From: Paraspadella gotoi
Lineage: Eukaryota; Chaetognatha
Direction of reading: 5' to 3'
DNA length: 64,000 nt
NCBI GenBank assembly: GCA_051294375.1
Contig: CM119266.1
Span: 811,554 to 875,553, forward strand
The notes under the pieces are model-generated. The model was not told the origin of the DNA, made no database searches, and saw nothing but the letters and a program-made list of their open reading frames with translations. Each line of letters begins with the position of its first letter. The first letter of the stretch is position 1. Shown here piece after piece: positions 11,323-24,883 of the stretch. The translations under genes were made by a program, and so were the position numbers.

Positions 11323-14300
11323 AGGTGAGTCGGAGTTGTGAAAATTTCTCTAAACGTTGAAATACAATTTTGAATCCGCAATAATTCCAACTAATCAAAT
11401 AGAGACTTGAGAATTTGTGCGGATTGAATTATAATTACTCAAAATTGCAAGTGGTTGTGCTATTAAGTTTTTCGGGGTTTAGTACTGACAACTTGCACAA
11501 ATAGAAAATGGAGTAAGCTTATTTTATATTAAATATTAAAACGAAAATACTGCTTTATTTTTTGCAACGATTTAAAAAAAATATTATTACTTTTTTAGTA
11601 GTCTTCTTTCAAGTAGTCATAATACTAAAATATTAAAAAAACTTTCTCATAGTACGTCTGCCGCGACAAGGTCTTTTTTTAATTTTGATATAATATTTTG
11701 CGCCGCGAAATTGTTTGACTAATTCGGTATTTTAAACTATAATGTAATCCGCTCTTGACAATACATCACAAATAGTAAATAAAATATTTAAACATAGAAT
11801 ATTTTGGAATGAGACATATGCATTGTAGAAAAAAAATATTATACTGTGAACTACTCGAATGATTAAAAATCATTTTATATCATATCATAAATTATTTGTG
11901 GGCTAAAAAGCGCCGGTATCATTTCAGTTGATTGGTCGGAATTTTCTGTCGTCGTCGTTGTCGTCCCTGCCTTCGTCCTTCAACGAAACGACTCCATTCG
12001 TTCGAATGAAGGAATGAAAAAACTTTTTTTTTCCATCTTGTGGATTAAACCTATAATTCATTTTCGGCAGAAAGGAGAATCCAACGTAAAATGTGAATCG
12101 AAAGAAAGTGATTCGTGAATGCGAAGGGATCAACATGACGGCGAAGGGGTAAGCGTTAATTTTGTGAGAAATTTAACTTTAAAAACGTATTGTGGGGGTA
12201 TAGGACGGTCTCGCTTTGCCAACGCAGAGGGAAGTCGTTAGGACTGTGGAAGTGTGGATGGAACACTACGCCTGGGATGGTGTGTTCCCCCTCTGAGCCA
12301 ATGGATTTTGGCTGAACGATGGTGGACGTGAGGCAGTGTATAGTATAGTATTTTCTATGTTTTAGAATAATTTTTATTAATTTGGCTTTCTTGTTATTCG
12401 TGATCAATAATTTGGTTTTTATTTCACAGTTGTTGAGATAACGTCATAATTTTACTTAAACACTCTATCTATCACAATCACTAAATCATAAAATCTATTT
12501 TAGAAAAGCGACAACATGCTACGAGCTGTTGTGCCGCCATTTTTTCCGACGGGGTGTTGGGCGACGTTGGTCCATTTGGTGTCGCTCTGTTGGCCGATCA
12601 TCCTGACGCAATTGGCGCTCGTCATGTTTGGATTCATCTCTATTCCTTTTATCGGAGACTGGGGAAAGACGCGCTGGCGGCCGTGGGTGAGTCTTGAGAT
12701 AGTGGCCAAGGGTAAGTCAAGAGAGCAAGTCTACGGTGAGTCTCGCTCTATCTGTCTGTAAGAAAACTTCGCAAGGGCGGCTATGTGTGAGTCATGGCTG
12801 TGGGTAAGGTATGCGCCGTGGGTAAGTTTTAAACTGATGGTTGTGTCAAAAGGCGTTCAAAAGACATTTAAAAAAGTATGGTGGACTAAAATCCACAACC
12901 GTTCATCAGCGGCCATTGGTGCAGGAGGCAAGCCATTTTCCTCCCAACCAAAGGTCCGGCGTTCTACCCGGTAGTCGCCTAGCAGTTAAGAGGTACGGGT
13001 CGCTTAACCCGCCTGTAACTCAGTGTGACAGCCTGATCGAATCTCAGGGACTGCTTGATATTGAACGGTTCTGTCACTAACTCATAACAATTATTTCTGT
13101 CTCTTCAGATCAGCCTAATGACGGTGTGTAATTCTTTCCCATATCTGTGCTATAGTAAACCTACCTACTCTACGTGTTTGCTATTCTCCCAAATGTATAA
13201 GAACCAACGAATTGCGTATAATTCACGTAAATATACGTATTTTTTTATTCGGATTTCCCAGCTGCGTCTGCGTACAAAATAATGAAATAATTACTTTTGT
13301 GGATTTTAAGTTTAACCAATGTTTTTCTTTCGTCTTTTTTCGCTTTATTTCATTATTTGTTCTTTTATTCGAATTTTGATTCTATTTGATTTTAATATTT
13401 TTGCTCCGCTTTAATGGACATCATTGTATCATTGATTAATAAATGACTATCATCACGTCAATTATCGATTATTATCGTATCTACCATTATTATCTACTAC
13501 TATTGCATCAATGAATCGTTATTATGACATCGATTTAATAAATTTAATAATTGGAAATTAACAATCAGGAGGTGAAGATTAGGAAGAGATTATCGGGAAG
13601 TGACCAAGGGAAGAGTTGATTGGGAAGAAACGATTTTTAATTAACATTTTTTCATGAATTTATTTTAAAAATAATTTTGCTGGCAAGATCACTATACTAG
13701 AAATTTTTGGTTTTATGTTATGATATGAAATTGGTACAACCAATAAAAAAATTATCGATTCATTTAATAAATAATCTATCTTGCCCTTGACTTTAGACAG
13801 GCTTTGGTGGTTTAAGGCCTCCATCACTCTTACAAGATAATGACATAGCAGGTCCCTGCAAGCTTTCAATCAAGACTCTCTCACAGTCTCGTTTATTCAC
13901 TCCCAGAGTACCTGGCTTCCCTATCAATGAAGTGGAAAATATTTCAAAGAAAGTTTAAATTTTATGAAAAGACCACTCCCTTAATTATTAGATCGGGGAA
14001 TACTATATTGTATTCTGCCCAGCATCAAAATACAAGGAGCTGAATTTTCTGAAATTGGTACAACCAATATAAATATTATCCATTCATTTAATAATATAAT
14101 ATAATATAATACGCGATGATCACAAAATAAAAGACTCATCATGACTTGTCATCTAACCGCTAAATTATCGTAGACAGATTGTTTTCTCAAACTTATTTTT
14201 TCTTGCTTTTCTTCTTGACTGAAGAAAAGTTTGTTTTTTTTACAAAAAATTACATTTACATAGTAGTAGTCTTAATGGAACTTTTTTCTCATGTCTCCCT

Positions 14301-14900
14301 ATCTCCCTTCTCTATCCGCCCCCACTCTTCCGTCCGGCAGAGCGAAGCCGGTGGTCAGTTCGGCCTCTGCGGCAAAGATCCTCCAAACCATATCATCTTC
14401 ACGACGCAACCTTACGCCACCGTTGTCTTCAAGTAAGGAACTACTTTCTTTCTCTTTTTCTTTTATCGTTTTGTTTGACTTTGAGATACATTTACATAAA
14501 TAAAAGAATGCGTATTGCATAGTATTGTACGTATATGCATTATTAACTGAATTGATTCACTTGTAGATCTAACAGCGGCGGAACTCCGGGTCGTGGATTC
14601 AAACTCATCATCACAGCGGTCAAAGACAAAGATGGCGTGGGTGAGTAGGTGCTGCTGTTGCTGTCACTGTAGGCGCGATCGCTGTCAATACTGTCGCTGT
14701 CATAGCTTCATTGTCACTATCGACACTGCTGCTGTTAGCGTCCATGTTGTTGCTGTCGATGCTGCTGCTGAAGCTGCAGCTGGAATTTTTTTTCCTTTCC
14801 TTATCCATGGTGCAACGGAAACTCTCAATTCTTTTTTTTTATGTATTTTTTTATTCATTTCCTTTTTTCATTTAATTGCAGTTGCACTTCTCAACTCTCC

Positions 14901-14984
<84 letters not shown>

Positions 14985-15628
14985 CCTTGCATCCAATCGT
15001 CGTCGGACGAAACGATTTGCATAAATCGAGTTCCGTGTTTCTTGAAATTTTTTTCTTATCTTGTTTCTTTGGTTTTTTCTTTTCTGTTTCTGTGTTTCTT
15101 TCTACATAGATGTGAGTTTAGTTTCACTTTCTTTCTGTTTTTTTTTCTTTCTTTTAAAATATCATTCTTCTGTGGCATTCCCCGGGCATTCTTTCTTCAT
15201 TCAATTCTGTCTTTCTGTTCTACAAAACTTGCCTTATCTAAACTTACCTTTTTCGAATTTTTTTCGTCTTTTTTTTACAATCGTTTCTTTCTTTTTCTTT
15301 CTTTCTTTCGACGCAACGTAAATCGGCGACCGAGAAACAAAAGACGCCAGCCCGTCGGCCGTCGCCACCTGAGTCGCCATCTTGAGGAAAGGAGGAGGAG
15401 GAGGAGGAGGAGGAGAAAGAATGGGGGATGTTGAGAAAGAGATCATGGAGAGAATAGAAAAAGAAAGAATATAAAAATCAAAGGAAAAGAATTTCTCATA
15501 CATACAAAAGGGAAGAATCGAAATAAAAGAAGATAAAATAATCGAAATATTAATAAAAATTAAGTGCATGTAAATTAATAAAGTTAAAAAAGAAGGCAAA
15601 CGGATGTGTAGGAGGAAACAAAAACAAA

Positions 15629-15707
<79 letters not shown>

Positions 15708-18700
15708 AGAGCAAGCGAGTAGCTAATTACTTTTTTTCTTCCCCTTTCGCGAGAAAAGTCGGTAAGGAAGAAAGATCATAACTACTTTGGTCGTTAAGAT
15801 GATTGAGAATCTCTCCTTTTTTTCCCTTTTTTCCCTTTTTTTCCTTTTTTTCATCTTTTGAAACGTCGAAAAAAAATGAAAAGAAAGGGAAATTCAAGGT
15901 TCGATGATTTTTGTCTCGAGTTTGTCTAGGATCTTTAAGGATTTTGAACTCCCAGATGTTTTAAAATAAACAAGTAAGAGCGTATATAAATTATAAAGTT
16001 GCTTGATACGTATAACCGGTGGAAATATCAACAGATAAAACTTGATACTTTTCCAACTCACCTCCTCCCTTACCCCGCCTCCGCTCACGCGCCGCCATCT
16101 GTCGATCATAATCTGTCCACAACCACTACCACGCCCCCCGCAGCCCCTTGCGGTTTTGGCGCCAACTTCCAGTGCGACTCGGGTCACTGCATCAGCAGAG
16201 ATCTGATCTGCGACACCGTGGATCACTGCTTCGATAAGAGTGACGAGGGGAACTTCACCGGAGCCAGATGCGTTGCCGGGGGTGAGAATTGATTGATTGA
16301 TTGTTTGAACCATTTAGCATTTCATATATTGATTTATTCATTTTATTCAAATTCAGTTATTGATTTAGTTTTTTTATTTATTTATGGTTTCTTCATTTTG
16401 CTTGAATGATTTAATAATTTGTTGATTTTTTTTTAAAATTTATTTATTGATTGAGAGCGGCAGAGCAGGCAAAGTCTCTGACAGATAGATTGATTGATTC
16501 AATAATTGAATAACTGATTTATTGATTGAATTGATTATTAATTATTGATTGAATTGATTATTAATTATTGATTGAATAACTGATTTATTGATTGATTAAT
16601 CCGATTCATTAATTGAGTGATTCATATAATTATCTCTTGGTCGATTGATTCATTGATTGAATGATTGACTTATTGCTTTATACACTTTCTGATTCTTTGA
16701 TTCTTTTATTTAGTTATTTCTTTATGATTATCAAAGTTCTTTAATACTCGATCATTTTCATTTTTTTTCTTTTCTACTGCCATCCGCTCCCCACCCCAAA
16801 GGACCTCGACCTGGCCCACTAGAATTCCTTCGTCTCGAGTACGGGACTCCAGTCGCCGTCGCCGTCGTCGTCTCCCTCGCGGTGCTGCTCGTCCTCTGCT
16901 TCTCCGGCGTCATCTGCTGCTGCTGCAGATGTTTGCAGGTGGAGGAGGTTGCGGGATTAACATTTAGAATTAATTAATTGATTGATTGATATACTAGTTA
17001 AATAGATGATTGATTGATTAATGATTATTTGATTGATTAATACACTAATCAGCGCCAAAAATCTCCCACCACCAACGGCGTTCATCGATCCGGCGGCGGC
17101 GGGCATCAGAATGGCGCCTCCTCCGCCTCCGCCTCATCCTACGGCGCCAACGCGACCTTCGTCGGCGCTAATCACCATGGCAACCACGCCTACGAGAGTG
17201 AGTCTTTGTCCCGACACGATCGAAAATCTAAACAAATTATAGTATACATATTACATAGTTGTTGAAAGTTGGTTTTTTTTCTCCACTGAATTTATCACAT
17301 GTAATGTTTGCGGTTATTTTTTCACTGAGTGAAGATTTTTTCACACCACGGTTGCTGTTTTGTTTTTTCCTCACAGTGAACGGAGCAAAAGGATGAGCGT
17401 GGCGCCGCCAGACGAATCGTTTGGGAAACCCATATAAACCGATGCTCTTTTTGTACATACGTAGCTCCAAAACGATAGCTTGACAATGACCACAACCAAA
17501 AAACAAAACAAAAAACAAAACATCGAAAACACCATATGTTTCAGTTGAAATAATTTTGGTAAGTGGTTATTAATTCCCAAATATTATTTTAATTTTGTAT
17601 TTGAACCGTGTATGCTAACTTTCGATGTTCAAATCGGACAATTAATAAGTCAATAAATCACAAATTTACAAATTTACAAATTCACAAACTCGCAATTCAT
17701 AAATTTAAAATTTACAAATTCACAAATTCACAAATTTAAAAATTTACAAATTCGCAAATCATAAAATCACAATTGACAAGTTCCCAAATTTACAAATTCA
17801 CAATTCATAAATTCCCCATTTACAAATTCACAAATTCGCAAATCATAAATTCACAATTTACAAAATCACAAAACCACAATTGCGCATTTGCGCAATTAAT
17901 AAATTCACAATTGACAAGTTCACAAATTTACAAATTTACAAAATCGCGAAATAAAAAAAATCAATGAATCAATGAACCAATCAAGCAGTCAATGAATCAG
18001 TCAATGGCTCAACCAATCAATTTCTCCCTCCACTCCAGCATACCCCGAGGTCTTCGCCCCGACCCCCGAATCTCGCGTCACGGAGACTTTGGACTTGGAG
18101 GAATTGGAGGAAGAGGAAGAGGAAGAAGACGAGGTGGCGGAGGAAGAGGACGACGAAGGTAACGCCGCCGACGTCGAGGAGGACGCCGTCGGAAGCGGCG
18201 CCGGATGGAAAAAGTCGGTGCCGGCGCCGGTCACGTCGACGCCGGTCGTATCGGGTCTCGCGGCAACGTCGACGTCGGTATCGTTTCAAACAGCGGCGTC
18301 CGCGGCGGCATCTGCAGCGTCCGCTCCATCCGCGGCGTCAGGAGCAGCGGCGCCGCATCGATCTTCCAGACGCAAAACCGACGAAGTTCGTGCTTCCGGT
18401 GAGAAAATGATAACGATTCCTCGCTGCCCCGATTAACCTCCCCCTCTCTCCGCCATACACATCAAAGTTCAAGTTCAAACTCTTCCCCTTGAACATCTCA
18501 TCGACCTGATATCACTTTTACTCCATCAACCTATCTTTCCATCGATATCTTTTATACCATCTACCCATAAATCTCTTTCTTCCCATTAACTTATCCTCCC
18601 ATTTAAATCCCCATAAATCTCTTAATAAATCTCTTAATAAATCTTCCATAAATCTCTTTCTTCCCATTAACTTATCCTCCCATTTAAATCCCCTATTCCA

Positions 18701-18898
18701 CGCCATCCTCCCCATCAACGCCCCCATCATCACTCCATCAACCCCATCACTTCAGCCGTCTCTCGCCTCCGCGACCTCATCCACCTCCAGGGTCGGCGCC
18801 ATCCTCTCTTGACTTCATCCGGAGCCTGCGAGATGAGGGTCATCGCCACTTTCCCTCCGCCCGACGAGGAGGTTAAGGAATCCCCCGTCGCTAGGTAA
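6256..18898 (+). CDS. NETO/LEV-10-like type I membrane protein with CUB and LDLa domains (3' exons)
   Basis: Eight exons join in phase: 6256-6381, 14341-14432, 14567-14640, 16144-16281, 16802-16938, 17053-17197, 18039-18398, 18756-18898 (stop TAA). They give 404 residues; the N-terminus was not found. Residues 1-97 are most of a CUB domain, with W-R-L-M-I-N-V-E-F-L-D, a C-E-D-V-L-Q-I-F-D core, L-C-G and G-F-K-L-I-I. Residues 100-140 are an LDL-receptor class A module with six cysteines (100, 108, 113, 120, 126, 140) and a D-K-S-D-E calcium box. Residues 161-181 form one transmembrane helix followed by five cysteines, likely palmitoylation sites. The tail of about 220 residues is Gly/Ser/Ala-rich with an acidic run. 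CUB-LDLa-TM order is that of NETO, SOL-2 and LEV-10, auxiliary or clustering partners of neurotransmitter receptors. LRP-type receptors are an alternative. The first intron holds the palindrome's right arm. Confidence 0.82.
7057..7201. other. Assembly gaps at the centre of the inverted repeat
   Basis: N runs occupy 7057-7066 and 7177-7201. The island between them (7067-7176) is a diverged direct copy of 6973-7056. The sequence at 7257-7440 again resembles 6868-7056. The assembler therefore had trouble exactly at the symmetry centre. Confidence 0.95.
8106..8231 (-). pseudogene. Inverted duplicate of the CUB exon, frameshifted
   Basis: Copy of exon 6256-6381 in the right arm, also flanked by AG and GT. 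It has one extra A near its start (CAACAAAGG against CAACAAGG) and one C missing near its end (TACCAATG against TACCCAATG), so most of it is out of frame. It lies antisense in the intron of the gene it copies and cannot be spliced into it. Confidence 0.85.
9058..9202 (-). repeat. Dispersed repeat, family A (right-arm copy of 5003-5142)
   Basis: Right-arm counterpart of the 5003-5142 copy, with small differences such as CTGGTTAAG replacing GCGGTTAAG. Confidence 0.65.
10314..10396 (+). repeat. CT microsatellite (right-arm copy)
   Basis: Counterpart of 3804-3886. Further GA arrays in this arm lie at 10988-11059 and 11253-11319. The latter is longer and more interrupted than its left-arm partner at 3005-3035, which is an allele-like length difference. 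Confidence 0.95.
12135..12686 (+). pseudogene. Inverted duplicate of MATE exons 1 and 2
   Basis: Exon 1 copy at 12135-12148 and exon 2 copy at 12509-12686. This copy has the correct frame at the CCGACGGGG site but lacks one G in GGGAGACTGG (here GGAGACTGG), which breaks the F-I-G-R-L-G-K motif. No further MATE exon follows on the plus strand before the CUB/LDLa exons. The copy is therefore cut off from the rest of the gene, whose exon 3 lies at 112-6. Confidence 0.85.
12880..13036 (+). repeat. Dispersed repeat, family A (right-arm copy of 1302-1465)
   Basis: Right-arm counterpart of the 1302-1465 copy, near-identical except for a few substitutions and one-base indels. Confidence 0.65.
13367..14340. 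other. Intron sequence with two copies of dispersed repeat family B
   Basis: Non-coding AT-rich sequence downstream of the palindrome. The block 13713-13850 contains GAAATTGGTACAACCAAT and a stretch reading TGCCCTTGACTTTAGACAG. A shorter copy of the first block is at 14050-14095. The whole block recurs inverted at 23690-23835. The three sites define a second dispersed repeat family. Confidence 0.65.
14904..14982 (+). repeat. CT microsatellite in a CUB/LDLa intron
   Basis: About 79 bases of CT dinucleotides in the intron between 14640 and 16144. A GA array with a few GG interruptions follows at 15631-15711. The two complementary tracts could form a hairpin in the transcript. Confidence 0.95.
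16290..16720 (+). repeat. ATTGATTG-type tandem repeats in an intron
   Basis: Degenerate tetranucleotide-based array (GATT units, with larger duplications such as TTGATTATTAATTATTGATT) in the intron between exons 16281 and 16802. Confidence 0.7.
17640..17960 (+). repeat. Minisatellite of about 10-base ACAAATT-type units
   Basis: Imperfect units such as CACAAATTTACAAATTC repeat over about 300 bases in the intron between exons 17197 and 18039. They vary between CACAAATT, TACAAATT, CGCAAAT and CATAAATT. An open frame runs through part of it by chance. Confidence 0.8.
18520..18735 (+). repeat. Duplicated units of about 40 bases in the last CUB/LDLa intron
   Basis: The phrase CCATTAACTTATCCTCCCAT occurs near 18584 and again near 18665, joined by ATAAATCTCTT units. 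This is a local tandem expansion within the 357-base last intron. Confidence 0.65.
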
Positions 18899-19165
18899 CC
18901 GAGCGACTGCCTCGAGCCATTTCATTAACTTAAGTTATTGTTTTAATAATCCTTTGTAAAATCCCCTGTTGTTGTAATTTTATCAACATTTTTATTTTCA
19001 AAAAATATCTGTTAAAAGAATTCGATAAAATATGTGTCGGGAAAGAGCGACAAAGCGGTTTAAATCTAGTTATTCGTTTATAGAGCCCCTCCTAAAAACT
19101 GATCCGAAATAATAATGATAAGATCGATCGATTTTTAATGGGTTATTTGAGTCGATTGATTAACT

Positions 19166-19237
19166 GGTGCTGTGGTGTAGTGGTTATCACGTCTGCTTCA
19201 CACGCAGAAGGTCCCCGGTTCGAAACCGGGCAGTACC
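19166..19237 (+). tRNA. tRNA-Val (CAC)
   Basis: 72 nt cloverleaf. The acceptor arm GGTGCTG pairs with CAGTACC including one G-U. The D arm contains TAGTGGTTA. The anticodon stem TCTGC/GCAGA encloses loop TTCACAC, so the anticodon is CAC. The T arm is CCCGG TTCGAAA CCGGG. A- and B-box promoter elements are intact. It lies between the 3' ends of the CUB/LDLa gene and the protease gene. No intron is present and CCA is not encoded, as expected for a nuclear gene. Confidence 0.95.
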
Positions 19238-19718
19238 TGTTTATTTATGCACTTTTTATTATTTTGAAATTTTTATATTTAGCTCTTAATAATACGTATT
19301 ATTATAATTATTATTATTATTATTATTATTCATCTGTGATGTTATTATTATTATTAATATAATAATAATAATAATCCGTACGTATAATACTTTTTAGTCT
19401 TTTACTGACGATTGTTTATTTGACATGCCCCTGCTCTGCTTTATTACAATCGATTTTAGTCAATATTAGCGGGCAATATTCATTTCGATCAGAATGCTTT
19501 ACTTCAATATAAATTTAACTACGTATATCCCTAAAAACATTACCACTTTCTAGAAACAAAAACAATTTTGTCGCCAGTCGAGATGATCGAATTTATTTTT
19601 ATCAACATTGTCAACTCGTTAACAAAAAAAACATATTTAGCTTTAGTAGTGCTACATCAACCCTCTCCCTCCCGATCATAGCGCCGACCCCCCCCCCAAC
19701 CCTCCGAGATCCATAAGC
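19238..19718. other. Spacer with TAT-rich microsatellite
   Basis: Trinucleotide TAT/TTA repeats at about 19299-19375, then AT-rich sequence up to the protease 3' end. A TTTATT at 19592-19597 is AATAAA on the minus strand and could be the protease polyadenylation signal. Confidence 0.6.
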
Positions 19719-22034
<2,316 letters not shown>

Positions 22035-23140
22035 TTTTATATATTAATACGCAAAGTTTATTAAGCGAAAAAAAGTTTAATGCTCCATTCGGTGAATGAC
22101 GGAAGTTATTAAATGCTCGTTTATTATTGGGTCACATTCGAAATTGACCTAACGAGGATAAAAAATGTAAACAAATAAATATTTTTTTTTCTCTGCGGAT
22201 TTAGACCTTATTTAAAATCGAAATAAAAATAATCGAATATCAATATGGCAAAAAAAATGTTTTCTTAACAAATTGTTTCGATTCGCGTTTTTTTTTTTGT
22301 TTTTTTTTTTGGCTGAAGTGTATTTCCAGTTGTTTATCGCGCTGCAATGATAACAATAATTCAATTAAAAGCTTTCGTTTCTTTTATTTTCTTGTTTTCA
22401 TAGCGCGCATTTTCTTTTTTTTTAGTTTTGGTATATAAGCTTGTTTTTTGTTGTTGTTGTTTTGGAGAGAGGGGAGGGGGGAGGCCGAGACAATCGAATT
22501 AAATCGCCGGTTCGAAACTTGCTGGTCCGTGACAGAAGTCGACGACCAGTACAATGACGATTGACGTCGAAATATGATGATAAAATACGTGACTTTCAAT
22601 TTGTCCAAATTTTCAAATATGAGGCGTTAACCGGTCAAGTACAACTTTACTTAATTTATACTATCAAGACAGTCTTTCAATTGGTTTTAAAGAATAGCTT
22701 GAAAACGACATGTCAGACAAGTTTTTGTCAACCCAACCAATTTCTGATCGGAATGCAGTACCGATGAAATCAAATACGGTCCCACCCTTTCCAACGCTTC
22801 GTCATCGCGACATCGCATGAGCTTTTTCGATGCAACGAATTGCGAAAGATTCCCGCGAAAATAAGAAATAAAAAACTAGAGAGGAAAATTGAGAATGACT
22901 CAGCTTTTCTCGTTTTCAACTCGTCCAAACAATTCTCCTATCGTCGGAAGGAGGATAAAGTTCAAAACGATTTACTTTTATAAATTCTTTTTTTTTTTAA
23001 TCTTTTTTCGTTGATCGAACTGGTGTGAGCGGTGGCGGTTTTGGTGGCGACGGTCTCGGGTAGAGGTGGTTGCTTGTATCTGCCGATGGCGTCGGATTGA
23101 TCCGCTGATCACGCGATAACGAGACCAGGTTGACTCGATC

Positions 23141-23174
<34 letters not shown>

Positions 23175-23176
23175 CT

Positions 23177-23226
<50 letters not shown>

Positions 23227-23345
23227 TCTTCTCTCTCTCTCTCCTTTCTGTGCGACTGAAAAGAGCCTGTCCCTTCAGGTGGAAAGAATAACTGCGAGAG
23301 GATCGAACTTTGTGCCAAACGAGTTTTCGAGTTTTAGGTCGTCGT

Positions 23346-23378
<33 letters not shown>

Positions 23379-23473
23379 GTTCGTCTTCAGAGTTTCGTCG
23401 TTTTTCTCCCTACCGAACGACGAAGGGTCTAAGTTCCGAAATAGAATAATTAGAAGAATCTCTCTCTCTTTCT

Positions 23474-23556
<83 letters not shown>

Positions 23557-23922
23557 AGCAAATCTTCTAATTAAGTCATTGACTTTAGAAACTTTTATTA
23601 TTTAGTTCATAGAAGCGAGAAATGTTTGAAAGGAAAAAAAAAATCTGTAGCAAGGTTTTTTCACTAAACTTTACTGAGTAGAACCAAAAATATCCAAACG
23701 ACATATTTTTCATACAAAGATACCAGCTATGTCATTATCTTGTGAAGTGTATCTGTCCAAAGTCAGGGGCAAGAGAGCTTATTTATGAAATGCATGGATA
23801 GTTTTTATATTGGTTGTACCAATTTCATACAAAACCATAAACAACTTTTTCATAATCTTACTTTTTTCTCCCCCACTTTGCTCCTCCTCCTCTTTCCTCC
23901 TCCTCCCCCTCCCCTTGAACAG
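22035..23922. other. Spacer with CT arrays and repeat family B
   Basis: No confident exon. It holds poly-T and poly-A runs, long interrupted CT arrays at 23143-23254 and 23460-23557, a GTC run near 23341-23380, and an inverted copy of repeat family B at 23690-23835. It probably includes the protease promoter and upstream parts of the gene at 23923. Confidence 0.5.
23690..23835 (-). repeat. Dispersed repeat, family B (inverted copy)
   Basis: Reverse complement of blocks at 13713-13850, including ATTGGTTGTACCAATTTC, CTATGTCATTATCTTGT and a CCAAAGTCAGGGGCAAGA end, with moderate divergence. Confidence 0.65.
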
Positions 23923-24883
23923 ACCCTCACCTCTCCTCGGCTCCGTCTCCTCGACTCCTCTCCTGACGCCCGCGTCGACTCCTCGCTCACCTCCTCCTCT
24001 TTCTCCTCCAACGCCGGGTACACCGGTTCGTCGCTCCCGATCTCTCCGCCGGACGCCGGACGAGGAGGGCGTGGCACCTCGTCCTCGTCATCCCTTCCTC
24101 CCTTCAACCCCTGTTGTCCCCGGCCAATCTTCTTCCTTCCATTCGGCCGCTTCTTCCTACCATCCCTCGTCCTACCTCCCTTCCTCCCCTTTCCTCCCTT
24201 CCTCCTCGTTCCTCCCTTCCTCCTCGTTCCTCCCTTCCTCCTCCTCCGCCGTTCCTTCGACTCGATCGCATCCTCTCGACGACGACGACGACGACGACGA
24301 TACAGAAGACGTCGTCGTCGATCATCGTCATCCTCATCGTCGTCGTCCTCGTCGTCGAGATCGTCAACCGCAACAGCAGCCGCGTCATCAGCCTCATCAG
24401 CCGCTGCTGCAGCAGCAGCAACTGCCGACGGCCCGCTGCCAGAACCTTCCATCGAGTTCTTCGGCCGCGGCGTCCGAATCGACGGCGACGCCCACCGCCA
24501 AGACGTCGGCGCCGCTCGCTGTGTCGTCTTCCCCTCTCTTTCTTTCCACGTCCAACTCCCAAGCCTTTTACTCTTCCGCCGTTTACCCAGACTCCGGCGT
24601 CGATTTCTCCGGCAATACCGGCTTCGTTGCCGGACACGCCCTTCCGGTCGCGTCCAATCCCGTCGTTGTCATCCCGGGCGTCAATTTTTATCCCGAACCG
24701 TCGCCGTCTCCGCCGTCGCCGCTTTTCGGGCACCACGGAGCCGGCGGACAAGGTGTTGCCGGGCACGGCGCAGGCGGACACGGGCGTCCGCGAAAGATCC
24801 CTCACGCTAGTGTCGGAGGATCTTTTTCCGATTCGGAATCCGTCTATTATCTTCACAAAAAAAATATAAGTTACAACATTTAA
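23923..24883 (+). CDS. Probable exon of a Ser/Pro-rich disordered protein (unrecognised)
   Basis: An AG acceptor after a long pyrimidine tract (23921-23922) opens a frame that runs to TAA at 24883. The best frame gives a Ser/Pro-rich protein of about 319 residues, with T-P-V-R-R-S-R-S-L-R-R-T-P (basic, phosphorylation-like), six or so near-repeats of F-L-P-S-S-S, a run of eight Asp, a Gln-rich block and a Gly/His-rich end. No known domain was recognised. GC-rich codon use resembles neighbouring exons. The last 30 bases turn AT-rich, so the exon may end earlier at a donor and continue to later exons, possibly 26134-26193 and 26690-26810. Other frames, including on the minus strand, are also long and open, so strand and frame are not certain. 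Confidence 0.45.

Larger units (their letters stand above)
7430..13366 (-). repeat. Right arm of the giant inverted repeat
   Basis: Reverse complement of about 970-7056. Similarity stops near 13366, where the left arm continues with different sequence. The arm carries duplicate MATE exons on the plus strand and a duplicate CUB exon on the minus strand, and neither can join its downstream exons from here. It lies in the intron between 6381 and 14341. A block of about 95 bases at 10716-10805 replaces the 25 or so bases found at the matching place in the left arm. Confidence 0.9.

Noticed and set aside
12783-13080. Plus-strand open frames over repeat family A and its mirror at 1278-1556
   Set aside because: They run through a dispersed repeat, have no recognisable domain and differ between copies.
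970-13366. The inverted repeat as the terminal repeats of a very large DNA transposon
   Set aside because: The arms contain exons of two ordinary host genes that continue outside the repeat, and no transposase, integrase or polymerase frame lies between them.
16075-16140. Repeated-looking GC-rich block just before the LDLa exon
   Set aside because: It is the pyrimidine-rich end of the intron leading to the acceptor at 16143; no separate exon is needed.
17773-17967. Open frame of repeated Y-K-F-T-N-S-Q-I units
   Set aside because: Produced by the ACAAATT minisatellite inside an intron.
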